Assembly: GCF_004217225.1 (NCBI RefSeq)
Contig: NZ_SHKM01000001.1
Location: 806,001-870,000 of the forward strand
DNA from: Azospira oryzae
GTDB taxonomy: Bacteria > Pseudomonadota > Gammaproteobacteria > Burkholderiales > Rhodocyclaceae
Length of the DNA: 64,000 nucleotides
Reading direction: 5' to 3'
In this document: positions 1-7,953 of the stretch, one piece after another
Numbering within the stretch: the first letter of the stretch is position 1
Layout: every line of letters begins with the position of its first letter
Position numbers and translations under genes: made by a program
Notes under the pieces: model-generated
What the model was told of the DNA's origin: nothing
Databases searched by the model: none
Seen by the model: only the letters and a program-made list of their open reading frames with translations

Positions 1-804
<804 letters not shown>

Positions 805-806
805 CC

Positions 807-1703
807 ATGTCCGAAAACGCCCGCACCGAACTCTTCACCCTGCGCGACCTGCTGCGCTACGCCGTCAGCCGTTTCAACGAAGCCGAGTTGTTCTTCGGCC
901 ACGGCTCCGACAATGCCTGGGACGAAGCCGTCTATCTGCTGCTGCACACCCTGCATCTGCCCCTGGACCGGCTGGAACCCTTCCTCGACGCCCGCCTCAC
1001 CGAAGCCGAGCGCAACACCGTCCTGCACATCATCGAACGCCGCGTCAAAAGCCGCGTTCCGGCGGCCTACCTGACTCATGAGGCCTGGCTCGGCGAGCAT
1101 AGCTTCTACGTCGACGAACGGGTCATCGTGCCCCGCTCCTTCATCGCTGAACTGCTGGAAGAGCAGTTCGCCCCCTGGATCGACGATCCCTGGGCCATTA
1201 CCCGGGTAGCCGACATCTGCACCGGCTCCGGCTGTCTCGCCATCCTGGCCGCCCTGGCCTTCCCCGAAGCCGACGTGGATGGCGTGGACATCTCTGCCGA
1301 CGCCCTCGAAGTGGCCAAGCGCAACGTGACTGACTACGGCCTGGAAGACCGGCTGCGCCTGGTGCAATCCAACCTCTTCGCCGGATTGGCGAGCCAGCGC
1401 TACGACCTCATCATTTCCAACCCGCCCTACGTCAATGCGGAGTCCATGGAAACCCTGCCCCCGGAATACCGGGCCGAGCCGGAACTGGCCCTGGCCGGGG
1501 GCGACGACGGGCTGGACCTGGTGCGCACCCTGCTGCGGGAAGCCAAGGACCACCTCAACCCCGGCGGCCTGCTGGTGGTGGAAATCGGCCACAACCGGGA
1601 TGTCCTGGAAGAAGCCTACCCCCAGATCCCCTTCACCTGGCTCGACACCTCGGGCGGCGACCAGTTCGTCTTCCTGCTGCGGCGCGAGGAATTGCCCAGC
1701 TGA
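807..1703 (+). CDS. prmB: 50S ribosomal protein L3 N5-glutamine methyltransferase
   Basis: SAM-dependent methyltransferase that modifies a glutamine of ribosomal protein L3. The 298-residue product has an N-terminal helical domain, the SAM-binding loop DICTGSGC at about residues 136-143, and the catalytic NPPY motif at about 205-208, diagnostic of the PrmB/PrmC (HemK) family. Length and the FFGHGSDNAWDEA segment fit PrmB better than PrmC. ATG 807 was chosen because it directly follows the dapE stop and begins the family's N-terminus (SENARTELFTLRD); an upstream in-frame extension would lie inside dapE. A terminator hairpin follows at about 1741. Confidence 0.93.
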   Translation: MSENARTELFTLRDLLRYAVSRFNEAELFFGHGSDNAWDEAVYLLLHTLHLPLDRLEPFLDARLTEAERNTVLHIIERRVKSRVPAAYLTHEAWLGEHSFYVDERVIVPRSFIAELLEEQFAPWIDDPWAITRVADICTGSGCLAILAALAFPEADVDGVDISADALEVAKRNVTDYGLEDRLRLVQSNLFAGLASQRYDLIISNPPYVNAESMETLPPEYRAEPELALAGGDDGLDLVRTLLREAKDHLNPGGLLVVEIGHNRDVLEEAYPQIPFTWLDTSGGDQFVFLLRREELPS

Positions 1704-1740
1704 AGGTGGAACGGCAGGCCAAACGGCCCGACATAAAAAG

Positions 1741-1768
1741 AGCCCCGGTAATACACCTGGGCTTTTTT
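1741..1768. terminator. Bidirectional intrinsic terminator
   Basis: Stem AGCCCCGGT (1741-1749) pairs with ACCTGGGCT (1755-1763) with one mismatch. A T-run follows on the plus strand (1763-1768) and another on the minus strand just beyond the left arm. It would end prmB transcription from the left and the small minus-strand ORF at 1787-1855 from the right. Confidence 0.7.
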
Positions 1769-1786
1769 ATGGGCGTCCCACAGAAT

Positions 1787-1855
1787 TCAGCTCAATCCCC
1801 ACTGACCGCGGGTATCGCGCAGAATGCGGGCCAGCACCTGTTCCAGTTCCATCAT
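1787..1855 (-). CDS. Possible 22-residue small protein, unknown function
   Basis: A very short minus-strand ORF reading MMELEQVLARILRDTRGQWG plus two residues (LS). Its start is preceded at about 8 bases by AAGGA, a good Shine-Dalgarno sequence; two further in-frame ATGs lie upstream (to 1864), and an in-frame stop precedes those, so this is a discrete ORF and not the tail of a longer gene. It sits in a 260-bp gap between prmB and the stomatin gene and has its own terminator hairpin in the right orientation. The product would be amphipathic and helical. I do not recognise the family; it could also be a chance ORF. Confidence 0.35.
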   Translation of the reverse strand: MMELEQVLARILRDTRGQWGLS

Positions 1856-1962
1856 GTTCATCATCCTTGCTCAAGCGGTTTGCTCCTGTGACGGCTGAAT
1901 CCTACCCGCCGACGATGACAACCGGATTACACTAGCACCACCTCAATCCGGAGATCGTCTTC

Positions 1963-2856
1963 ATGGAACTGATGTCACTCTTGCTGATCCTGGCCGTGGC
2001 CATCGCTGTTCTCGGCATCCGCATCATCAATCAGCAGACCGCCGCCGTCGTCGAAACCCTGGGCCGCTATTCCCGGGTGCTGGAGCCCGGCCTCAACTGG
2101 ATTTTCTTCCCTTTCCAGCGCGTCACCGGCATGCTCTCCCTGCGCATCGACGAAGTGCAGAGCACGGTGGAGGTGAAGACCTCGGACAACATGTTCGTCT
2201 CCCTCCCCGTCAGCCTGATGATCCGCGTCACACCGGAACGGGCCAGCCATGCCTGGTACAAGCTGCAGAACCCGTCGGCCCAGATCTCCACCTGGGTCCT
2301 CAACACCATCCGCGCCATCGCCGCTTCCATGACCCTGGAGGACCTGTTCAAGGACCGGGACCATCTGGTGACCCAGGTGGAAAAGGCCCTCTCGGCCAAG
2401 CTGGAGGAATTCGGATACGTCCTGGAAGCGGTGCTGGTGGACCAGCCCACCGTCTCCGGCGACGTCCAGGCCTCCTTCAACCGGGTAGTGGCCGCCAAGC
2501 GGGAACGGGAGGCTGCGGAACAGGAAGCGGAAGCCATGCGCATCAAGACCGTGCGCCAGGCCGAAGCGGAGGCCGACGCCCAGCGGGCCCGGGCCAAAGG
2601 CCTGGCCGACTCGCGCAAGCTGCTGGCCGAAGGTCTGCGGGAATCCCTCGCCGACTTCGAGAAATTCCACGTCAATTCAGCCGAAGCCCTGACCGTCTTG
2701 CTGGAAACCAACCGCATCGATGCCATGCGCGACATCGGCAAGCACGGCAATCTGGTACTGCTGGATGTGGCCAGGGACCCCGGCAACGCCCCCCTGCTGG
2801 GGCTGGCGGCAAAGCTGGGCAAAACTGCGGGCAACAGCGCGGTGGCGGAAGATTAA
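1963..2856 (+). CDS. SPFH/Band 7 (stomatin-like) membrane protein
   Basis: A 297-residue stomatin/prohibitin homologue of the QmcA (YbbK) type. One N-terminal membrane segment (about residues 4-20) is followed by the SPFH core beginning NQQTAAVVETLGRYSRVLEPG. A long alanine/glutamate/arginine-rich coiled coil (about 165-230) follows, typical of oligomeric membrane-microdomain scaffolds. The family usually partners an NfeD protease-like gene; none is adjacent here. Start ATG 1963 has CCGGAG nearby and places the hydrophobic anchor at the N-terminus. It is followed by a strong terminator, so it is probably monocistronic. The specific role is not deducible from sequence. Confidence 0.88.
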   Translation: MELMSLLLILAVAIAVLGIRIINQQTAAVVETLGRYSRVLEPGLNWIFFPFQRVTGMLSLRIDEVQSTVEVKTSDNMFVSLPVSLMIRVTPERASHAWYKLQNPSAQISTWVLNTIRAIAASMTLEDLFKDRDHLVTQVEKALSAKLEEFGYVLEAVLVDQPTVSGDVQASFNRVVAAKREREAAEQEAEAMRIKTVRQAEAEADAQRARAKGLADSRKLLAEGLRESLADFEKFHVNSAEALTVLLETNRIDAMRDIGKHGNLVLLDVARDPGNAPLLGLAAKLGKTAGNSAVAED

Positions 2857-2881
2857 AGTTGAATTTTTGAAGCAGAAAAAG

Positions 2882-2910
2882 AAAAACCCGGCACTAGGCC
2901 GGGTTTTTCT
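2882..2910. terminator. Intrinsic terminator after the stomatin-like gene
   Basis: Perfect 11-bp stem AAAAACCCGGC (2882-2892) / GCCGGGTTTTT (2898-2908) with loop ACTAG. The A/T ends make it usable on both strands, so it also lies correctly to terminate the minus-strand tRNA cluster. Confidence 0.88.
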
Positions 2911-2916
2911 TTATTT

Positions 2917-2993
2917 TGGGGCGATATACCGGGATCGAACCGGTGACACCTGGAATCACAATCCAGTGCTCTACCAACTGAGCTAATACCGCC
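2917..2993 (-). tRNA. tRNA-His (anticodon GTG)
   Basis: Cloverleaf on the minus strand with D arm TAGCTCAGTTGGTAGAGC, anticodon arm CTGGATTGTGATTCCAG (anticodon GTG) and T arm around GGTTCGATCC. The encoded 5' G(-1) opposite C73 is the specific histidine identity element. The CCA end is encoded (2917-2919). It is the third member of a Pro-Arg-His tRNA cluster read from right to left. Confidence 0.96.
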
Positions 2994-3006
2994 ACTGAAA
3001 CCTGTT

Positions 3007-3083
3007 TGGCGCGCCCGGCGAGGCTCGAACTCACAACCTACGGCTTAGAAGGCCGTTGCTCTATCCTGTTGAGCTACGGGCGC
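3007..3083 (-). tRNA. tRNA-Arg (anticodon TCT)
   Basis: Minus-strand 77-nt cloverleaf: acceptor GCGCCCG pairs with CGGGCGC, anticodon stem ACGGC/GCCGT encloses loop CTTCTAA (anticodon TCT), T loop GTTCGAG, and CCA is encoded at 3007-3009. It lies 13 bases upstream of tRNA-His in the same orientation. Confidence 0.96.
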
Positions 3084-3119
3084 TAATTCTCGCTCGCCTT
3101 GGGTGCAACCTGTATCTGC

Positions 3120-3196
3120 TGGTCGGGGCGGTGGGATTCGAACTCACGACCCTCTGCTCCCAAAGCAGATGCGCTACCAGGCTGCGCTACGCCCCG
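3120..3196 (-). tRNA. tRNA-Pro (anticodon TGG)
   Basis: Minus-strand 77-nt cloverleaf: acceptor CGGGGCG pairs with CGCCCCG, anticodon stem TCTGC/GCAGA encloses loop TTTGGGA (anticodon TGG), T loop GTTCGAA, and CCA is encoded at 3120-3122. It is the first gene of the Pro-Arg-His cluster, which diverges from dksA. Confidence 0.96.
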
Positions 3197-3339
3197 AAGA
3201 GACGCGAATTCTACACATGCCCCCCGGGGTGGTCAAGCGCCAAAAGTAGTTTTTTTTCGTGCAATCAATGATTGTTGCAGGTAAGATGCTTTTCTGATAT
3301 TTAATCGCCTTTTTGCACAAACACGGATGGTCTTCGAAC

Positions 3340-3765
3340 ATGGCTGAAGATTTGCTCCACAAACATTTCACGCCCTACGTCCCCAAGAAGGGCGAGGAAT
3401 ACATGAACAGCAAGCAGCTGGCTCACTTCCGCGCCATTCTTGGCACGCTGAAGCAGGAGTTGATGGCTGACATCGAGCGCACGGTGCATACCATGCAGGA
3501 TGAAGCCACTGTCTTTGCCGACCCCAATGACCGGGCCAGCCAGGAAACGGATATCGCCCTGGAACTGCGCAACCGGGACCGGGAGCGCAAGCTGATCAAG
3601 AAGATCGACGAGACCCTGGGTCGCATCGATTCCGGCGACTACGGCTTCTGCGACAAGTGCGGTGTGGAAATCGGCATCAAGCGCCTGGAAGCCCGCCCCA
3701 CGGCAACCCTGTGCATCGACTGCAAGACCCTGGAGGAACTGCGGGAAAAGCAGGTCGCCAAGTAA
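3340..3765 (+). CDS. dksA: RNA polymerase-binding transcription factor DksA
   Basis: Secondary-channel regulator that works with ppGpp to adjust rRNA, tRNA and amino-acid promoters. The 141-residue product has the coiled-coil domain with the tip aspartates D61 and D64 in FADPNDR, and a C-terminal zinc finger with C104, C107, C125 and C128 (CDKCG and CIDCK). The segments LELRNRDRERKLIKKI and RRLEARPTA-like sequence match the family closely. ATG 3340 is preferred over an upstream TTG (3313), which would add an atypical N-terminus; the family's GEEYMN motif then falls at the expected place. It is divergent from the tRNA cluster and followed by its own terminator. Confidence 0.95.
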   Translation: MAEDLLHKHFTPYVPKKGEEYMNSKQLAHFRAILGTLKQELMADIERTVHTMQDEATVFADPNDRASQETDIALELRNRDRERKLIKKIDETLGRIDSGDYGFCDKCGVEIGIKRLEARPTATLCIDCKTLEELREKQVAK

Positions 3766-3782
3766 GCGGAGCACTCCGCCGC

Positions 3783-3812
3783 AAAAAAGCGCAGCCAAGG
3801 CTGCGCTTTTTT
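3783..3812 (+). terminator. Intrinsic terminator of dksA
   Basis: 14-bp stem AAAAAAGCGCAGCC (3783-3796) / GGCTGCGCTTTTTT (3799-3812) with a two-base loop and terminal T-run, 17 bases after the dksA stop. Confidence 0.92.
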
Positions 3813-3834
3813 ATTGTCGGCGGGTCAAACTATA

Positions 3835-3860
3835 AAAAAGGGCGCCGAAGCGCCCTTTTT
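3835..3860 (-). terminator. Intrinsic terminator of pnp
   Basis: Stem AAAAAGGGCGC (3835-3845) / GCGCCCTTTTT (3850-3860) with a tetraloop (TTCG when read on the minus strand) and a U-run in the minus direction, placed just after the pnp stop. It is convergent with the dksA terminator. Confidence 0.9.
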
Positions 3861-3879
3861 CTTTGCAACGGTGAAAAAC

Positions 3880-6003
3880 TTACTGTTGCGGTTCTGCAGC
3901 CACGGCGGGAGCAGCCTCTTCGGCAGCCACAGCCTTCATGGACAGGCGGATGCGACCCTTCTCGTCGGTTTCCAGAACCTTGACGCGGACGACCTGGCCT
4001 TCCTTGAGGTAGTCGGCCACGGCATTGACGCGCTCGTTGGCGATCTGGGAGATGTGCAGCAGACCATCCTTGCCCGGCAGGACACTGACGATGGCACCGA
4101 AGTCCAGAATCTTCAGCACAGGACCTTCGTAGACCTTACCCACTTCCACTTCGGCGGTGATGGCTTCGATACGCTTGCGGGCCATCTCGGCGGCTTCACC
4201 GTCGGTGGAGGCAATGGTGATGGTGCCGTCGTCCTGGATGTCGATGGAAGTACCGGTTTCCTCGGTCAGGGCACGGATCACCGCACCACCCTTGCCGATC
4301 ACGTCACGGATTTTTTCCGGATTGATCTTCATGGTGTACAGACGGGGAGCGTAAGCGGACATTTCCGTACGCGGAGCATCCTGGGCATCCTGCATGATGT
4401 TCAGGATGTGCAGGCGACCAGCCTTGGCCTGATCCAGCGCCACCGCCATGATTTCCTTGGTGATGCCCTGGATCTTGATGTCCATCTGCAGGGCGGTGAT
4501 ACCGGAATCGGTACCGGCCACCTTGAAGTCCATGTCGCCCAGGTGGTCTTCGTCACCCAGGATGTCGGTCAGCACGGCAAAGCGGTTGCCTTCCTTGATC
4601 AGGCCCATGGCGATACCGGCCACGTGGGACTTGAGGGGCACGCCAGCATCCATCAGCGCCAGGGAGCCGCCACAGACGGAAGCCATGGAGGAGGAGCCGT
4701 TGGATTCGGTGATCTCGGACACCACGCGCATGGAGTAGGAGAACTCGTCGGCGGGCGGCAGCACGGCGAGCAGGGCACGCTTGGCCAGACGGCCGTGACC
4801 GATCTCGCGACGCTTGGGGGAACCGACGCGGCCGGTTTCGCCAGTGGCGTAGGGAGGCATGTTGTAGTGCAGCATGAAGCGGTCTTTGTACTCGCCGGCC
4901 AGGGCGTCGATGATCTGCTCGTCGCGGCTGGTACCGAGGGTGGCCACCACCAGACCCTGGGTCTCACCACGGGTGAACAGGGCAGAACCGTGGGTACGGG
5001 GCAGTACGCCGGTGCGCACGGTGATGGGACGCACGGTGCGGGTGTCGCGACCGTCGATGCGGGGCTCGCCGGCCAGGATGCGGCCGCGGACGATGGCGGC
5101 CTCCATGGCGAAGAACAGGTCGGCCACGGTGTTTTCGTCGGGAGCATCTTCACCCTGGCACAGGGCGGCGACTGCCTCGCTGCGGATTTCCTTGACGCGC
5201 TGGCTGCGGGTCTGCTTGCTGGTGATGCTGTAAGCCTCTTCCAGCTTGGCCTTGACCAGGGCTTCCAGCTTGCCCACCAGGACCTGGTCCTGGGCCGGAG
5301 CCTGCCATTCCCATTCGGGCTTGCCGGCTTCTTCCACCAGTTCATTGATGGCGTTGATAACGGCCTGCATCTGCTCGTGGCCGTAGACCACGGCGCCCAG
5401 CATGACTTCTTCGGAGAGTTCCTTGGCTTCGGATTCCACCATCAGCACGGCGGACTGGGTGCCGGCAACCACCAGGTCCAGCTTGCTGTCCTTGAGCTGG
5501 GTGGCGGAGGGATTCAGCACGTACTGGCCGTCGATGTAGCCGACGCGGGCGGCACCGATGGGGCCGGAGAAGGGAATGCCGGAAATGGCCAGGGCAGCGG
5601 AGGCACCGATCAGGGCGGGAATGTCGGAATCCACTTCGGGATTCAGGGACATGACGGTCGCCACCACCTGGACTTCGTTGTAGAAGCCTTCAGGGAACAG
5701 GGGGCGAATGGGACGGTCGATCAGGCGGGAGGTCAGGGTTTCCTTTTCGGAAGGACGGCCTTCGCGCTTGAAGAAGCCACCGGGGATCTTGCCGGCAGCG
5801 TAGGTCTTCTCGACATAGTCGACGGTCAGGGGGAAGAAATCCTGACCCGGCTTGGCTTGCTTGGCGCCGACCACGGTCACCAGGACCACGGTGTCGTCAA
5901 CGGTGACCAGTACGGCGCCGGAGGCCTGGCGAGCAATCTCGCCGGTTTCCAGAGTGACCTGATGGGCACCGTAGGTAAAGGTTTTCTTTGCAATATTGAA
6001 CAT
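3880..6003 (-). CDS. pnp: Polyribonucleotide nucleotidyltransferase (PNPase)
   Basis: Phosphorolytic 3'-5' exoribonuclease and degradosome component. The 707-residue product contains two RNase PH-like domains separated by a helical linker, then a KH domain ([16 protein letters not shown]) and a C-terminal S1 domain ([20 protein letters not shown]). The start ATG at 6003 ([12 protein letters not shown]) has GGAAG upstream and matches the family N-terminus; an in-frame upstream ATG at 6048 would add a lysine-rich leader and is unlikely. It lies downstream of rpsO, the classical rpsO-pnp arrangement, but is separated by a terminator-like hairpin and a 186-bp gap that could hold a cleavage-controlled leader. 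Confidence 0.97.
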   Translation of the reverse strand: MFNIAKKTFTYGAHQVTLETGEIARQASGAVLVTVDDTVVLVTVVGAKQAKPGQDFFPLTVDYVEKTYAAGKIPGGFFKREGRPSEKETLTSRLIDRPIRPLFPEGFYNEVQVVATVMSLNPEVDSDIPALIGASAALAISGIPFSGPIGAARVGYIDGQYVLNPSATQLKDSKLDLVVAGTQSAVLMVESEAKELSEEVMLGAVVYGHEQMQAVINAINELVEEAGKPEWEWQAPAQDQVLVGKLEALVKAKLEEAYSITSKQTRSQRVKEIRSEAVAALCQGEDAPDENTVADLFFAMEAAIVRGRILAGEPRIDGRDTRTVRPITVRTGVLPRTHGSALFTRGETQGLVVATLGTSRDEQIIDALAGEYKDRFMLHYNMPPYATGETGRVGSPKRREIGHGRLAKRALLAVLPPADEFSYSMRVVSEITESNGSSSMASVCGGSLALMDAGVPLKSHVAGIAMGLIKEGNRFAVLTDILGDEDHLGDMDFKVAGTDSGITALQMDIKIQGITKEIMAVALDQAKAGRLHILNIMQDAQDAPRTEMSAYAPRLYTMKINPEKIRDVIGKGGAVIRALTEETGTSIDIQDDGTITIASTDGEAAEMARKRIEAITAEVEVGKVYEGPVLKILDFGAIVSVLPGKDGLLHISQIANERVNAVADYLKEGQVVRVKVLETDEKGRIRLSMKAVAAEEAAPAVAAEPQQ

Positions 6004-6097
6004 ATCTTCCTTTCTCTCTTTCTCTTGTCTTCGCTTAAATTCTTGCAACCGCCGATTCTACCTGCTTACCCGGGGAAAACCATGCTCCCGGAAAGCA

Positions 6098-6131
6098 AAA
6101 GAGCGGCGCGGCCAAAGGCCGCCCGCTCTTT
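6098..6131 (-). terminator. Terminator-like hairpin between rpsO and pnp
   Basis: AAAGAGCGGCGCGGCC (6098-6113) pairs with GGCCGCCCGCTCTTT (6117-6131) apart from one bulge, followed by TTTTGCTTT in the minus direction. It probably terminates part of the rpsO transcription before pnp, as in the well-known rpsO-pnp operon. Confidence 0.75.
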
Positions 6132-6189
6132 CAAACGCTACTTGATGCGTCCCGACCGCATGGGCGGACGGTATCAGGCGTGGGCAAGA

Positions 6190-6459
6190 TTACTTGCGCA
6201 GGCCCAGACGCTCGATAACGCTGCGGTACTTGTCCACATCGGTGCGCTTCAGGTAGTCCAGCAGCTTGCGGCGGCGGGACACCATGCGCAGCAGACCGCG
6301 ACGGGAGTGGTGATCCTTCATGTGTTCCTTGAAGTGACCGGTCAGGTCGTTGATGCGTGCGGTCAGCAGCGCGATCTGCACTTCGGAGGAACCGGTATCG
6401 CCCTGAGCGCGTTGGAAATCGCCAACGATCTGGGCCTTCTGAGTGGTGTTGATAGCCAT
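6190..6459 (-). CDS. rpsO: 30S ribosomal protein S15
   Basis: Small-subunit primary binding protein for the 16S rRNA central domain. The 89-residue length is exactly the family length, and the hallmark segments [32 protein letters not shown] and [10 protein letters not shown] are all present. It starts at ATG 6459 ([12 protein letters not shown]) behind an AAGAGAG ribosome-binding site. It lies between truB, from which it is separated by a strong terminator, and pnp. It probably has its own promoter in the 160-bp gap; only a weak -35/-10 pair (TTAACC and TATCAA, 16-bp spacer) is visible there. Confidence 0.97.
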   Translation of the reverse strand: MAINTTQKAQIVGDFQRAQGDTGSSEVQIALLTARINDLTGHFKEHMKDHHSRRGLLRMVSRRRKLLDYLKRTDVDKYRSVIERLGLRK

Positions 6460-6523
6460 ATGTCAAACTCTCTTGAGTGTTACGACGCTGCCCCAGTTTG
6501 ATAGAGCCAGGCGCCCGACGGTT

Positions 6524-6552
6524 AAAAAAACTTCGCTCCACGGGGAGCGAAG
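6524..6552 (-). terminator. Intrinsic terminator of the rimP-truB operon
   Basis: Minus-strand hairpin with perfect 9-bp arms CTTCGCTCC (6531-6539) and GGAGCGAAG (6544-6552), followed by seven Us (6524-6530). It ends the transcription unit coming from truB and isolates rpsO. Confidence 0.9.
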
Positions 6553-6623
6553 CGGCGGATTATACGCAGGGAGCAGAGGAGTAGCAAGATAATTCCGGCC
6601 ATTCCCCGCTATTTTGCACACCC

Positions 6624-7526
6624 CTAGCCGTTGTCCTTCTGGCGCAGCAGGCGGTAGGGCCACAGCTTGCCTTCCCTGACCTCTCCCACCCCCTGCAGGA
6701 CGCCCTCGCCATAGACCCGGGCCTTGCCGGACTGGAGGTCGGTTGCCACCGGATTGCCGTGGGCAAAGCGCTGCAGGGATTCGGCCTCCAGCAATACCTC
6801 GGGCAGGCTGCGCAGCAAGGCATCCACCGGCAGCAGATAGCGCCCCCGGTCCGCCTCCTCCGTATTTTCCAGCTCTGCCAGGGACACTGCACGATCCAGT
6901 TCCAGCGGACCGACCCGGGTACGCCGCAGGCCTGTCAGATGGGCACCGCAGCCGAGGGCTTCGCCAATGTCCTCGGCCAGGGTACGGATGTAGGTGCCCT
7001 TGCTGCAATCCACCTGCAGACGGAAGTTAATGCCGTCGAAATCGCTGGCGGCCAGGCTGAGAATGGTTACTTCCCGGGCTTCCCGCTCCACCTCCAGCCC
7101 CTGGCGGGCCAGCTCGTAGAGTGGCTTGCCATCGCGCTTGAGGGCCGAATACATGGGCGGCACCTGGGCAATCACCCCGGTGAAGCGGGGCAGCACGGCA
7201 GCCAGCTGCTCGGCGGAAACCTGTACCGGCCGGGTCTGCAGGACTTCACCCTCCACATCGCCGGTGGCCGTGGTCTGACCAAGGCGGACGTCGGCAACAT
7301 AGGCCTTGTCGGCATCCAGCAGGTCGGCGGAAAACTTGGTGGCTTCGCCGAAGCAGATGGGCAGCAGGCCGGTGGCCAGGGGATCGAGGGTGCCGGTATG
7401 GCCGGCCTTGGCGGCCGAAAAGAAACGACGCGCCTTTTGCAGCGCGTCGTTGGAGGAGAGGTGGAGGGGCTTGTCCAGCAGCAGCACCCCATCCACCTGT
7501 TTCCAGGTGCGTCTGGGTTTGGACAT
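6624..7526 (-). CDS. truB: tRNA pseudouridine(55) synthase
   Basis: Makes the universal pseudouridine 55 in the T loop of tRNAs. The 300-residue product carries the catalytic motif GHTGTLDPLATG, with the nucleophilic aspartate at about residue 48, the early LLLDKPLHLSSN motif, and a C-terminal PUA-like tail. ATG 7526 (MSKPRRTWKQ) was chosen because it sits 7 bases after the rbfA stop and gives the usual N-terminus; an upstream ATG at 7571 would overlap rbfA. It is the last gene of the rimP-nusA-infB-rbfA-truB operon and is followed by a strong terminator. Confidence 0.95.
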   Translation of the reverse strand: MSKPRRTWKQVDGVLLLDKPLHLSSNDALQKARRFFSAAKAGHTGTLDPLATGLLPICFGEATKFSADLLDADKAYVADVRLGQTTATGDVEGEVLQTRPVQVSAEQLAAVLPRFTGVIAQVPPMYSALKRDGKPLYELARQGLEVEREAREVTILSLAASDFDGINFRLQVDCSKGTYIRTLAEDIGEALGCGAHLTGLRRTRVGPLELDRAVSLAELENTEEADRGRYLLPVDALLRSLPEVLLEAESLQRFAHGNPVATDLQSGKARVYGEGVLQGVGEVREGKLWPYRLLRQKDNG

Positions 7527-7533
7527 GACCTGA

Positions 7534-7947
7534 TCAGCTTTCGGCAGCGGTATCCGGCGGAGCTTCCCCATCCTCGTCGGGCGAAGTCTGGCGGCTGGTG
7601 GCCGCCGCTTCGTCGATCAGACGGGAAAGGCTGGTGCCGTGCTCGATGGAATTGTCGTACACGAAATGCAGCTGGGGCGTGGTGTGGATGCGCACCCGGC
7701 GCCCCAGTTCCCGCCGCAGGAAACCGGAAGCCTTGTCCAGGCCCTTCTTGATTTCCGCCAGCTGCTCCGCGGCCGCCAGGGTGGTGAAGAAAACCTTGGC
7801 ATGGGCGTAATCGGGAGTCACCTCGACGTCGGTTAGGCTGACCATGCCGACGCGAGGGTCCTTCAGCTCGGTGCGAATGAGCTCCGCCAGCTCGCGGCGG
7901 ATCTGCTCATTCACCCGGTCCTTGCGTGAAAAACTCTTGTTAGCCAT
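7534..7947 (-). CDS. rbfA: 30S ribosome-binding factor A
   Basis: KH-fold maturation factor that binds the 16S rRNA 5' region during late 30S assembly. The 137-residue protein has the typical opening RKDRVNEQIRRELAELI, the KDPRVGMVSLTDVEVTPDYAHAKVF core split here for brevity (KDPRVG ... VTPDYAHAKV), and the KASGFLRRELGRRV segment, then a low-complexity acidic tail. It starts 6 bases after the infB stop and precedes truB, the standard operon order, so translational coupling is likely. Confidence 0.95.
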   Translation of the reverse strand: MANKSFSRKDRVNEQIRRELAELIRTELKDPRVGMVSLTDVEVTPDYAHAKVFFTTLAAAEQLAEIKKGLDKASGFLRRELGRRVRIHTTPQLHFVYDNSIEHGTSLSRLIDEAAATSRQTSPDEDGEAPPDTAAES

Positions 7948-7953
7948 CGTGCC

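Noticed and set aside
2917-3196. tRNA cluster as an integration site for a mobile element
   Set aside because: No integrase, no direct repeats and no change in base composition beside the tRNAs.
3250-3339. Promoter for dksA
   Set aside because: Candidate boxes such as TTGCAG-17-TATTTA match the consensus only at about half of the positions, too weak to report.
3814-6501. An 895-codon plus-strand open frame opposite pnp/rpsO
   Set aside because: It is antisense to two clearly identified genes; its glycine/histidine-rich translation is the usual mirror product of GC-rich third positions.
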